Positions 51,923 through 60,174 of a stretch of DNA of 64,000 nucleotides are shown here, piece by piece (positions within the stretch are counted from its first letter, which is position 1; each line of letters begins with the position of its first letter). The notes under the pieces were generated by a model. It saw only the letters and a program-made list of their open reading frames with translations. It was not told where the DNA came from and did no database searches. The stretch comes from an uncultured Blautia sp. (lineage in GTDB: Bacteria > Bacillota > Clostridia > Lachnospirales > Lachnospiraceae): the NCBI RefSeq assembly GCF_947654165.1, contig NZ_CANTKB010000003.1, positions 1 to 64,000 on the forward strand. Direction: 5' to 3'. A program made the position numbers and the translations under genes.

Positions 51923-53442
51923 TCATCAGAAAACTGCAGTTAAAGAATTTTGGCAGATTTCAAAACAAAGAGATCCTTTTAAAAGAGGGAATCAATATCA
52001 TCTATGGAGAAAATGAGAGTGGAAAATCCACCATTCACAGCTTTTTACAGAGTATGTTTTTCGGTATAAAACGAATGCGGGGAAAGGCATCCAAAACAGA
52101 TACTTATACCAAATATACACCATGGGAACAAGCCGGATGGTATGAAGGCTCCATAACATTTTCCTGTGGAGAGAAGCAATTTCGTCTGGAACGAAAGTTT
52201 CAGAAATCAGGGGAAGATGCGGTGCTGTTCTGTGAGTCGGACGGAGAACTTTTGTCCGTAAAAGACGGGGATCTGGATATGCTTCTTGGGAATCTTTCGG
52301 AGATTGTTTATCGAAATACCGTATCGGTAGGGCAGGCAAAAAGCACGACAGAAGAAGGACTCTACAAGGAATTGAGAGATTATCTTGCAGATTTTCAAGG
52401 CTCCGGTGACATGCGGTTTGACCCAGAAAGAGCCATAGAGATTCTAAAACAAAAAAGGAAAATTCAGGAGAAAAAAGAAGCGGATGCTGCAAAAAAGAAG
52501 GAGCAGGAAGAGGAAAAACTACAGTATGAGATCCAGTATGAAAAACGGGAAATAGAGCATATCCGGCAGAAATTAAGAGAACTGGAATCCTATAGAGAAA
52601 GCATAAAGAGAGAAGAAACAGAGGAAAAACAAGGGAAACAGGAGAGAAGACAAGAAAAAATAAATGGACAGAAAAAATGGAGAATTCTTGGCATGGCAGG
52701 ACTCTTGGTGTTTCTGTTGATGGTAATCCTGCAGAAATTTCCCTGGTACAGTATTCTCATCTGGCTGGTATTTCTGGCAGCAGAAGAGGTGGTGTTTTCT
52801 TCTCATAAAAAAGAAGAATCTGCTATAGATCAAGAGCCGGAACAGGAAGCATTACTCCGTATGGCAAAGCTAGAGGAACGGAAGAAAATGTTCAGAGAGA
52901 ATCTTCAGGAGCACAGTCTGAGACTGGAAAATCTTCAGGAAGATTACCAAGAGAGCAGGGAACACAGGGAAGAGATTCTGGCGTGCAGGAAAGAAATACA
53001 GGCTCTTTCCGAAGCTGAAAACCGCATCCGTGCTGCAGCGGCCAATATGCAGAATCAGACCGGAGGGCTGCTCCAAAAGAAAATGTCTGAGATTTTTGCT
53101 CAACTGACAGAGGGAAAATACAAACAGCTTTTCCTGGATGAAGATTTTTCTGTGCATCTGGATACAGGAGAGAAATGTCTGGATTTGTTTCAGGTCAGTT
53201 TTGGAACGGCAGAGCAGGTATATCTGGCTCTTCGGCTGGCATGTGGGGAAATTCTGTGCAGAGAAGAAAAAATGCCGCTGATTTTGGATGAGACCTTTGC
53301 CATGTACGATGAAAAACGGCTTTCTAACACCTTGAGATGGATCGGAGGAAGGTATCCACAGATTTTGTTGTTTAGCTGTAATAGAAGAGAAATCAATATT
53401 TTAGAAGAGATGGGGATTCCATATCATCTGATTTCCCTATAG
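51919..53442 (+). CDS. Compact SbcC/YhaN-like AAA ATPase
   Basis: A 507-residue SMC/SbcC-type ATPase. Walker A is YGENESGKSTIHSF near residue 30, and the C-terminal lobe carries the ABC-like region (SFGTAEQVYLALRLACGEIL) and Walker B PLILDETFAMYDE near residue 455. Between them are coiled-coil segments (about 180-245 and 300-370) and two adjacent hydrophobic helices (about 254-290), which are also seen in YhaN-like proteins and suggest membrane association. It is about half the length of B. subtilis YhaN (963), so its coiled-coil arms are short. It overlaps the nuclease gene, so the pair forms one complex. Confidence 0.82.
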   Translation: MIIRKLQLKNFGRFQNKEILLKEGINIIYGENESGKSTIHSFLQSMFFGIKRMRGKASKTDTYTKYTPWEQAGWYEGSITFSCGEKQFRLERKFQKSGEDAVLFCESDGELLSVKDGDLDMLLGNLSEIVYRNTVSVGQAKSTTEEGLYKELRDYLADFQGSGDMRFDPERAIEILKQKRKIQEKKEADAAKKKEQEEEKLQYEIQYEKREIEHIRQKLRELESYRESIKREETEEKQGKQERRQEKINGQKKWRILGMAGLLVFLLMVILQKFPWYSILIWLVFLAAEEVVFSSHKKEESAIDQEPEQEALLRMAKLEERKKMFRENLQEHSLRLENLQEDYQESREHREEILACRKEIQALSEAENRIRAAAANMQNQTGGLLQKKMSEIFAQLTEGKYKQLFLDEDFSVHLDTGEKCLDLFQVSFGTAEQVYLALRLACGEILCREEKMPLILDETFAMYDEKRLSNTLRWIGGRYPQILLFSCNRREINILEEMGIPYHLISL

Positions 53443-53529
53443 TATGTTTTTAAATTCTTGAGATTGTGCAAAATATATGAAAAAAAAGAAAAATAATTAG
53501 AAAAATAGTGAAAAATTATCATTTTTCCA

Positions 53530-53558
53530 TTGAAAGAAGCATAGAAATGGTATATGAT
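53530..53558 (+). promoter_or_regulatory. Promoter of the aldehyde oxidoreductase leader
   Basis: TTGAAA at 53530-53535, 17 bases, then TATGAT at 53553-53558. Transcription would begin right at the candidate riboswitch. Confidence 0.75.
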
Positions 53559-53566
53559 AATAATAG

Positions 53567-53645
53567 AATCCGAGTCTTGTTCTAGGGAACTTGACCAATG
53601 GGTATTGACCGCTTAATCAATGCCTCCCGTGTTTGGAAAGGATTT
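53567..53645 (+). promoter_or_regulatory. Candidate molybdenum/tungsten cofactor (Moco/Tuco) riboswitch
   Basis: A structured leader upstream of a pterin-cofactor enzyme gene. P1 can form from AATCC (53567-53571) and GGATT (53640-53644). An internal stem pairs GGTATTGA (53601-53608) with TCAATGCC (53617-53624, one G-U), followed by the CCTCCCG segment resembling conserved bases of the Moco RNA motif as I recall it, together with CCGAGTC near the 5' end. The tungsten type lacks one stem of the molybdenum type and sits before AOR genes, which fits. About 64 bases separate it from the start codon. Judged by eye, without a covariance model. Confidence 0.62.
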
Positions 53646-53708
53646 TGCAGAAGAAATGTATAGTTGGGTAAAGTATGTTTCAAAACAGGAAACAAGGGAG
53701 GTATTTTT

Positions 53709-55508
53709 ATGAAGACATCTTACAATGGAAAACTGGCACGTATTAATCTTTCTACAGGAGAGATTAAGGTAGAAGCTCTGGATATGGAGCTGGCAAAGAA
53801 GTTTATCGGAGGAAGAGGACTTGGAACCAAAATGCTCTATGATGAGGGAATCGCAACGGTTGACCCATTATCAGAAGAGAATAAACTGATTTATATCACA
53901 GGTCCTATGACGGGTACTGCATCTCCTACTGCAGGTCGTTATATGGTTGTTACGAAATCTCCGCTTACCGGAATGATCGCATCTTCAAACTCCGGCGGAA
54001 TCTGGGGTGCAAAACTGAAATATGCAGGATGGGATGCCATTATCGTAGAAGGAAAAGCACCGGAATGGACCTACATCAATATCGAAGATGAGAAAATTGA
54101 ACTGCTTTCAGCCAAAGATTACATTGGCATGATGAGCGAAGAAACCGATGCAAAATTAAAAGAAACACATCCTGGATGCCATGTGCTGAACATTGGACCT
54201 GCCGGGGAACATCTGTCACTGCTGGCAGCCATCATGAATGACAAAGACAGGGCAGCCGGAAGAAGCGGTGTAGGCGCTGTCATGGGATCTAAAAATCTGA
54301 AAGCAATCACGGTAACAGCAACCAGAAAAGTGGTTGAACCGTATGACAAAGAAGCTTTAAAGCAGGCATCATTGGAATGTAATAAAATCATCCGTGCCAA
54401 TGGTGTTACCGGAGGCGGACTTCCGACTTACGGAACCGCAGTCCTGGTAAATATTATTAATAACACAGGTTCTTTCCCGACCAGAAACTGGCAGGAATCC
54501 TATTATCCGGAAGCTGACGACACATCAGGCGAAACCTTAAAAGACAAATACCTGGTAAAAAATGCAGCCTGTCACAGATGTCCCATTGGATGTGGAAGGG
54601 TAGTCAATGTAGACGGAAAGGTTGTAGGAGGTCCTGAGTATGAACCATTATGGGCATACGGAGGCAACTGCGGATTGAATGATCTAAATGCCATTGATGC
54701 AGCAAATATGTGGTGTAATGAATATGGACTGGATGCAATTTCCACACCATGTACCATTGCAGCAGCCATGGAATTATATGAAAAAGGTTACATAAAAGAA
54801 GAAGAATGTGAAGGAATTCCGCTTACCTGGGGAAGCAGTGAAGCTATTGTAGAATGGACAAAACGTATGGGTGAAGCAGAGATTCCGCTGGCAAAGAGAA
54901 TGGCAGATGGTTCCTATCGTCTGTGTGAATATTATGGACACCCTGAGTTCTCTATGAGTGTGAAGAAACAGGAAATGCCGGCATATGATGCCAGAGGTAT
55001 TCAGGGAATTGGTATTACTTATGCAACCAGTAACCGTGGCGGATGCCATGTGCGCGGATATATGATTTCACCGGAAGTTTTAGGACTGCCGGAGCAGCTC
55101 GACCGTACCACCATAGAAGGAAAAGCACAGTGGTGTAAAATCTTCCAGGATTTAACGGCAGTCATTGATTCTATGGGCTTATGCCTGTTCTCTTCTTTTG
55201 CATTGGGAGCACCGCAGTATGCAGCTCTGTTAAACGCAGGTACAGGAACGAATTATACACCGGAAGAATTGCTGGTTGTGGGTGAGAGAATTTACAATAT
55301 TGAGAGACTATTTAATAAAGCAGCAGGTATGAAACCGGAAGATGACAGACTTCCGAAACGTCTGACAGAAGAACCTATTTCTTCAGGACCATCCAAAGGT
55401 CAGGTAAGCCAGATTAAGGTAACTCTGCCGCAGTATTATGAGGCAAGAGGATGGGAGAATGCATTCCCAACCAAGGAAACCCTGGAAAGGCTGGGCCTGA
55501 CAGAATAG
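53709..55508 (+). CDS. Tungsten-type aldehyde:ferredoxin oxidoreductase
   Basis: A 599-residue AOR-family enzyme that interconverts aldehydes and carboxylic acids with ferredoxin, using a tungstopterin (bis-pterin) centre and one [4Fe-4S] cluster. The cluster ligands are C288, C291 and C295 in CHRCPIGC, and C492 in MGLCLFSSF, almost the same numbering as Pyrococcus AOR (288, 291, 295, 494). The N-terminus YNGKLARINLSTGEIKVEAL is typical. I chose the ATG at 53709, after GGGAGG; the upstream ATG is inside the leader. The tungstate importer and pterin genes follow, supporting tungsten. The natural aldehyde is not known. No separate ferredoxin-like subunit gene is adjacent. Confidence 0.93.
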   Translation: MKTSYNGKLARINLSTGEIKVEALDMELAKKFIGGRGLGTKMLYDEGIATVDPLSEENKLIYITGPMTGTASPTAGRYMVVTKSPLTGMIASSNSGGIWGAKLKYAGWDAIIVEGKAPEWTYINIEDEKIELLSAKDYIGMMSEETDAKLKETHPGCHVLNIGPAGEHLSLLAAIMNDKDRAAGRSGVGAVMGSKNLKAITVTATRKVVEPYDKEALKQASLECNKIIRANGVTGGGLPTYGTAVLVNIINNTGSFPTRNWQESYYPEADDTSGETLKDKYLVKNAACHRCPIGCGRVVNVDGKVVGGPEYEPLWAYGGNCGLNDLNAIDAANMWCNEYGLDAISTPCTIAAAMELYEKGYIKEEECEGIPLTWGSSEAIVEWTKRMGEAEIPLAKRMADGSYRLCEYYGHPEFSMSVKKQEMPAYDARGIQGIGITYATSNRGGCHVRGYMISPEVLGLPEQLDRTTIEGKAQWCKIFQDLTAVIDSMGLCLFSSFALGAPQYAALLNAGTGTNYTPEELLVVGERIYNIERLFNKAAGMKPEDDRLPKRLTEEPISSGPSKGQVSQIKVTLPQYYEARGWENAFPTKETLERLGLTE

Positions 55509-55521
55509 ACTGTGAAGTTTG

Positions 55522-55549
55522 GCGGAGGGGAATTCCCCTCCGCTTTTTG
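55522..55549 (+). terminator. Terminator after the aldehyde oxidoreductase gene
   Basis: A perfect palindrome GCGGAGGGGAA/TTCCCCTCCGC (55522-55543) followed by TTTTT. Strong hairpin 18 bases before the MoaD-like gene, which implies partial read-through or a further promoter for the cofactor genes. Confidence 0.9.
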
Positions 55550-55566
55550 TTTATGTGGTGATAATA

Positions 55567-55788
55567 ATGATAGAAGTAAGATTATTTGCAACCTTCCGGG
55601 AAGGAAGGGAGAAGATTGTATATATTAAGCCGGATCAGGCGTCGTGTGTGAAGGATATTCTGGATTTATTGGAAATTCCTCATGAGGAAGTGGCAATCTG
55701 TCTGATCAATGGTTTTCACAGCAAAATAGAGAATCCTGTGAAGGATGGAGATATTCTTGCATTATTTCCGCCGGTAGGAGGTGGCTGA
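55567..55788 (+). CDS. MoaD/ThiS-family sulfur carrier protein
   Basis: A 73-residue ubiquitin-like protein ending in Gly-Gly-Gly after FPPVGG. The C-terminal Gly-Gly is adenylated and thiocarboxylated to donate sulfur, here most likely to molybdopterin. VRLFATFREGREKIVYI at the start and NGFHSKIENPVKDGDILALFPP near the end fit MoaD. The ATG at 55567 follows GGTGAT; the longer frame would begin before the terminator. The partner adenylyltransferase gene starts one base after the stop (TGAG ATG). Confidence 0.85.
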   Translation: MIEVRLFATFREGREKIVYIKPDQASCVKDILDLLEIPHEEVAICLINGFHSKIENPVKDGDILALFPPVGGG

Positions 55789-55789
55789 G

Positions 55790-56512
55790 ATGACAAATGC
55801 GTCACGGTACAGCAGGCAGATTCAGATTCCTCAGATTCAAGCCGAAGGGCAGAAGAAGTTAGAGAACAGCAGTGTTGCGGTCATTGGATGCGGAGGACTG
55901 GGAGGCCCGGTTCTGACGTATCTGGCACTGGCAGGTGTCGGGAAGATACGTCTGATAGACTATGATACCGTGGCGGTGTCAAATTTAAACAGGCAGTTCC
56001 TTTATGAGGAAACCCAGATTGGAAGACAAAAAAGCATCTGTGCGGGGAACTTCCTGGAGAGAAGAAATTCTTCCATAAAGTTAGACTGGAAAGTAAAGAA
56101 GTTGTCAGAGGATAATGCAGAAGAATTATTGAAAGATATGGATGTTATTGTAGATTGCGTGGATGACATCAGCATACGGAAACTGGTGAACAGGACGTGT
56201 GTGAAACTTCAAATTCCCCTGGTGGAAGGTGGCATCCACGGATTTTATGGATATGTAATGCCGGTTCGTCCGGGACAGAGTGCCTGTCTGGAATGTGCAG
56301 GTTATGCAATGCAGAAGAAAGAAGAAACAGTGCCTGCCCTTGGGGCAGTTGCGGGAGTCATAGGAAGTCTTCAGGCAGTGGAGTGTCTGAAAATCCTTTT
56401 GCATCAGGGCGAAGTACACTACGGAAGTCTGCTGCAGTATGACGGGTTGTGCAGCGAATTAACAGAAATTCCTGTCCAGATACGCAGGGATTGTTTTTGT
56501 CAGATTTTTTAA
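55790..56512 (+). CDS. MoeB/ThiF/HesA-type sulfur-carrier adenylyltransferase
   Basis: A 240-residue E1-like enzyme that activates the C-terminus of the MoaD-like carrier with ATP. The nucleotide-binding motif GCGGLGGP is near residue 34, then DYDTVAVSNLNRQFLY with the Asp/Asn/Arg residues that bind ATP, and DCVDDISIRKLVNR. A zinc-binding Cys-x2-Cys is in SACLECAG; the second pair near the end is Cys-x-Cys (DCFCQ) instead of Cys-x2-Cys, slightly unusual. There is no rhodanese domain. I chose the ATG at 55790 because AGGAGGTGG precedes it. Confidence 0.87.
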   Translation: MTNASRYSRQIQIPQIQAEGQKKLENSSVAVIGCGGLGGPVLTYLALAGVGKIRLIDYDTVAVSNLNRQFLYEETQIGRQKSICAGNFLERRNSSIKLDWKVKKLSEDNAEELLKDMDVIVDCVDDISIRKLVNRTCVKLQIPLVEGGIHGFYGYVMPVRPGQSACLECAGYAMQKKEETVPALGAVAGVIGSLQAVECLKILLHQGEVHYGSLLQYDGLCSELTEIPVQIRRDCFCQIF

Positions 56513-56573
56513 AAGATTGCATCAGGCAGTAAGCCTTAGCAATAAATTTTTACCGTTTAAGGAGGAGCATAAC

Positions 56574-57500
56574 ATGAAGAAACAAAGACAGGTGCTTGCG
56601 GTTCTCATGGCAGGGATGATGATGGCCGGAATTTTAGGAGGATGCGGACAAGAGGCAGATCCTGAACCAGAGAAGAAAGAAGAAGTACAGAAAGAAGAAG
56701 CAGAAAACAAAGAACCTGCGGAAGAAAAGCAAGAAGAAACAGAAGACAAAGGTGTTCTGATGATGGCAACCACAACCAGTACGGCAGACACAGGACTTCT
56801 GGACTATCTGGCACCGATTTTTAAAGAAGACACAGGATGGGAGCTGCAGTGGAATGCAGTGGGAACCGGTGAAGCTTTAAAAATGGGAGAAAACGGAGAT
56901 GTAGATATTGTTCTGGTTCATGCCAAAGCAAGTGAAGAAGAATTCGTAGCAAATGGATTCGGTGTGGAACGTTTTCCTGTTATGTACAATGATTTTGTGG
57001 TAGTAGGACCAAAAGAACCGATTGCACATACAGATGATATTGCCTCTGTATTCCAGACGGTTCAGGATCAGCAGCTTACCTTTGTATCCAGAGGTGATGA
57101 TTCCGGTACAGATAAGAAAGAGAAAAAGATCTGGACACAGTTGGAGATCGATACCACTCAAAATCCAAACTATCTGGAATCCGGACAAGGTATGGGTGCG
57201 ACCATCACTATGGCAGAAGAAAAACAGGCATATTGCCTTACTGACCGTGGTACCTGGCTGAAAATGAAAAATGATGCTGATGTAGAGATGCAGATTGATA
57301 TTGTATGTGAAGGTGCTGCAGATCTTCTTAATCAATATGGAATTATTGCTGTAAATCCTGAAAAATATCCGGAAGTGAACAATGAAGGTGCAAATGCAAT
57401 GATTGAATGGATCCGTTCAGAGGAAGTACAGAAATTAATCGGAGAATATGGTGTGGAAGAATATGGACAGGCATTATTTACACCAAACGCAAACGAATAG
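56574..57500 (+). CDS. tupA: Tungstate-binding lipoprotein of a Tup ABC importer
   Basis: A 308-residue substrate-binding lipoprotein. The lipobox ILGGC ends the signal (Cys near residue 24), followed by a Glu/Lys/Pro-rich linker. The oxyanion-binding hallmark of TupA, TTTSTADTGLLD, lies near residue 65, with FVSRGDDSGTDKKEK near 155, a second ligand loop. Related to molybdate and phosphate binding proteins but this motif is characteristic of tungstate (TupA/WtpA-like) receptors. I chose the ATG at 56574, after AAGGAGGAG. It supplies metal to the AOR cofactor built by the neighbouring genes. Confidence 0.92.
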   Translation: MKKQRQVLAVLMAGMMMAGILGGCGQEADPEPEKKEEVQKEEAENKEPAEEKQEETEDKGVLMMATTTSTADTGLLDYLAPIFKEDTGWELQWNAVGTGEALKMGENGDVDIVLVHAKASEEEFVANGFGVERFPVMYNDFVVVGPKEPIAHTDDIASVFQTVQDQQLTFVSRGDDSGTDKKEKKIWTQLEIDTTQNPNYLESGQGMGATITMAEEKQAYCLTDRGTWLKMKNDADVEMQIDIVCEGAADLLNQYGIIAVNPEKYPEVNNEGANAMIEWIRSEEVQKLIGEYGVEEYGQALFTPNANE

Positions 57501-57507
57501 AACCTAT

Positions 57508-57531
57508 GGGGGCTGCTTTAAGCCCCCTTTT
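57508..57531 (+). terminator. Hairpin with short T-run between tupA and tupB
   Basis: GGGGGCT pairs with AGCCCCC across GCTTTA, followed by TTTT. It could attenuate transcription into the permease, giving more binding protein than permease. Confidence 0.7.
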
Positions 57532-57560
57532 ATAACCTTATGAGCATGTGAGGGACATAC

Positions 57561-58253
57561 ATGGAGTATATCAAACAAGTGGTGAATACCTTTTTTTCGG
57601 ATGTGGGGGTTTTGGATGCGGTTTCTGTGACGTTTCAGATGGCTTTCTGGTCCACCGGAATTTCTTCTGTTCTGGGTATCTTCCTGGGAATCCTGCTGGA
57701 AAAAGCAAAATTTCCAGGGAAACGTGTGGTGATCCGCATCAATAGAACATTGATGGGGGTTCCCCCGGTGGTAATAGGATTGATTGTGTACATGCTTCTT
57801 ATGCGTCGGGGACCTCTTGGAAAATTAGATATGTTATTTACGATAAAGGGAATGATTTTTGCTCAGGTATTGATCATTACCCCTATTATATGCGGAATGA
57901 CTTATACCAGTCTTGTATCAAAGGCACCAGCAGTTCGTGTATTTGCGAAAACCATGGGTGCCAGTAAAATGCAGACACAGTTCCTTGTGATCCGGGAATT
58001 GAAAAATGAACTATATTTTGCAGTAGTCACCGGTTTCGGGCGTTCCATCAGCGAGGTAGGAGCAGTGATGCTGGTGGGAGGAAATATAAAAGGACATACC
58101 CGGACCATGACCACTGCCATATCTTTGCTGAAGAGTCAGGGGATTTTTACAGAAGGTCTTGCCCTTGGCGTGATTTTATTGGTCATGGCTTTTCTGATAC
58201 AAAGTCTGGCTGATTTTTTCCAGAAAGGGGAAAAATCGAATGAAAATTATTGA
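57561..58253 (+). CDS. tupB: Tungstate ABC importer permease
   Basis: A 230-residue inner-membrane permease with about five to six helices. It has the MalF/ModB-type EAA loop (VFAKTMGASKMQTQFLVIRELKNELYFAV) near residues 130-160, followed by GFGRSISEVGAVMLVGGNIKGHTRTMTTAI, typical of TupB. It follows TupA and overlaps the ATPase gene by 14 bases. Confidence 0.92.
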   Translation: MEYIKQVVNTFFSDVGVLDAVSVTFQMAFWSTGISSVLGIFLGILLEKAKFPGKRVVIRINRTLMGVPPVVIGLIVYMLLMRRGPLGKLDMLFTIKGMIFAQVLIITPIICGMTYTSLVSKAPAVRVFAKTMGASKMQTQFLVIRELKNELYFAVVTGFGRSISEVGAVMLVGGNIKGHTRTMTTAISLLKSQGIFTEGLALGVILLVMAFLIQSLADFFQKGEKSNENY

Positions 58254-58929
58254 GTTGGAAAAAGAGCTTGGAGACTTTCATATGAAGATTGAAAAGCTTT
58301 CGATAGAGACAGGGAAAATTCATGGAATCATAGGTGGGAACGGATGCGGTAAGACAACGCTGTGCAAGCTGATCATGGGGATTCTGGAAGCAGATAAAGG
58401 TAGGATTGACTGGGAAGGGATTGATCCAAAAAGGATTACCATGACTGCCCAGAGACCTTATTTTATTCAGAGCAGTGTCTATGAGAATATCTGTTATCCT
58501 TTAAAAATCAGACATGGGAAACCAGATGAAGCGTTGATCGACTGGTGGCTGGAGCAGTGTGGTCTTCTGCAAAAAAAACATCAGTATGCCAGAAGTCTTT
58601 CCAGCGGAGAGCAGCAGAAAGTTTCCATGATCCGGGCACTGATCTTCAGACCGGAATTGATCATGATCGATGAAACGTTGTCAAATCTGGATCCTGAAAA
58701 TCTGGAATTTTTCGAAAAGATGATACTGGAGATTCAAAAGGAACATCCAGTGACCTGGATTTTGATCAGTCACCGTCTGGCACATATTTATAAGATGTGC
58801 GATGTGCTGCATTTTATGCATCACGGAACAGTTCTGGCAAGTGGGAGCAGCAAAGAGATCTTATTTGAATCCACAGATTCCAGAATAAAACAATTCGTAG
58901 CAAATGAAGTGATACAAGTGGAGGAATAG
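58240..58929 (+). CDS. tupC: Tungstate ABC importer ATPase
   Basis: A 229-residue ATPase with Walker A GGNGCGKTTLCK near residue 34, Q-loop MTAQRPY, signature LSSGEQQKVSMIRAL near residue 125 and Walker B LIMIDETLSNLD, plus the H-loop His in LISHRLAH. Short, with no C-terminal regulatory domain. The start overlaps the permease end. It powers the TupB channel. Confidence 0.92.
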   Translation: MKIIELEKELGDFHMKIEKLSIETGKIHGIIGGNGCGKTTLCKLIMGILEADKGRIDWEGIDPKRITMTAQRPYFIQSSVYENICYPLKIRHGKPDEALIDWWLEQCGLLQKKHQYARSLSSGEQQKVSMIRALIFRPELIMIDETLSNLDPENLEFFEKMILEIQKEHPVTWILISHRLAHIYKMCDVLHFMHHGTVLASGSSKEILFESTDSRIKQFVANEVIQVEE

Positions 58930-58933
58930 GACA

Positions 58934-60163
58934 ATGGAACTCTTGAGAGTTGATACATTGGAAGAAGCGAGAGAAAAATTATATCGTGCGGTAGGAGAAG
59001 AATGGATGAAGATACGGGAAGTGCCTTTGGAAGAAGCACTGGATAAAATCCTGGCAGAAGACTGCTTCAGTGTGCTGGATATTCCCGATTTCAGACGTTC
59101 TATGGTAGACGGATATGCGGTGAAGGCAAAGGACACTATGGGTGCGGGAGAGAATCTTCCCGTTTTTTTGAAGGTGATCGAGGATGTGGCAATCGGCACA
59201 GAGGCATGCAGCAAGATCGTTCCGGGAACCTGTGCATATGTGCCTACAGGGGGAATGATTCCGGAGGGTGCAGATAGTTGTGTGATGGTAGAATACTGTG
59301 AGGCTTTTGATGAAACTCAGATTGCGGTATATGGTGCAGTTTCCCCGGGACGCAATATCGTAGAACAGGGAGAGGATTGTAAAAAAGGCAGTTTGTTGTT
59401 TGCCAGAGGAACCAGAATCCGTCCACAGGAAATAGGAGCCCTTGCAGCGGAAGGCTTTACCTCTGTAAAAGTATTTGATGCATTTCGGATTTCTATTATC
59501 TCTACCGGAGATGAATTGACGGAACCGGGAACTGATAGAGAACGAGGACAGATTTATGATATCAATACCAGTGCCTTGACTGCATTAGCCAGAAAGCATG
59601 GTTTTGTGGTGTGCAGTCGGAGAACAGTAAAGGATGAATATGATACTTTAAAAAGGACGGTGCAGGAAGCCATGTGCACCAGTGATATGGTGGTTATTTC
59701 AGGGGGAAGTTCCAAAGGGAAAAAAGATATGACGGCACAGGTGATCGATGAACTGGCAGCCCCGGGAGTGTTTACCCACGGACTTGCATTAAAGCCTGGA
59801 AAACCAACAATTTTGGGTGTAGATGAACAGAGCCGAACCTTGCTAATCGGGCTGCCGGGACATCCTGTGGCAGCTATGGCGGTATTTGAAATGCTTCCGG
59901 TATGGCTGTATCAGAAGCTCACAGGGGAATCGAAACGTCCTGCGATTCCTGCGATTCTTCAGGGAAATGTGCCGGGAACACCGGGGAGGAAAATGCTGCT
60001 GTTTGTAGAATTGCTTCCTGCTCAGGAAGGATATCTGGCAAAGCCGGTTTTTGGTAAATCAGGACTTATGTCAACTATGACAAGGGCTGACGGTTATGCA
60101 GTCATAGAGTTAAATCAAGAAGGTTTAAAAACAGGAGAACCTATCTGGGTTCAGGTATTTTAG
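58934..60163 (+). CDS. moeA: MoeA-family molybdopterin metal insertase (first)
   Basis: A 409-residue MoeA, which inserts molybdate or tungstate into adenylated molybdopterin. The substrate-binding loop is FRRSMVDGYAVK near residue 55. Other MoeA features are ISTGDELTEPG near residue 190, VISGGSSKGKKDM near 255 (SGGxS), and GLPGHPVAAMAVFE near 315. It starts 4 bases after the TupC stop, in the same transcript as the tungstate importer. A second MoeA follows; organisms that use tungsten often have two, one possibly specific for tungsten. Confidence 0.92.
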   Translation: MELLRVDTLEEAREKLYRAVGEEWMKIREVPLEEALDKILAEDCFSVLDIPDFRRSMVDGYAVKAKDTMGAGENLPVFLKVIEDVAIGTEACSKIVPGTCAYVPTGGMIPEGADSCVMVEYCEAFDETQIAVYGAVSPGRNIVEQGEDCKKGSLLFARGTRIRPQEIGALAAEGFTSVKVFDAFRISIISTGDELTEPGTDRERGQIYDINTSALTALARKHGFVVCSRRTVKDEYDTLKRTVQEAMCTSDMVVISGGSSKGKKDMTAQVIDELAAPGVFTHGLALKPGKPTILGVDEQSRTLLIGLPGHPVAAMAVFEMLPVWLYQKLTGESKRPAIPAILQGNVPGTPGRKMLLFVELLPAQEGYLAKPVFGKSGLMSTMTRADGYAVIELNQEGLKTGEPIWVQVF

Positions 60164-60174
60164 AGGTAGAGAAC

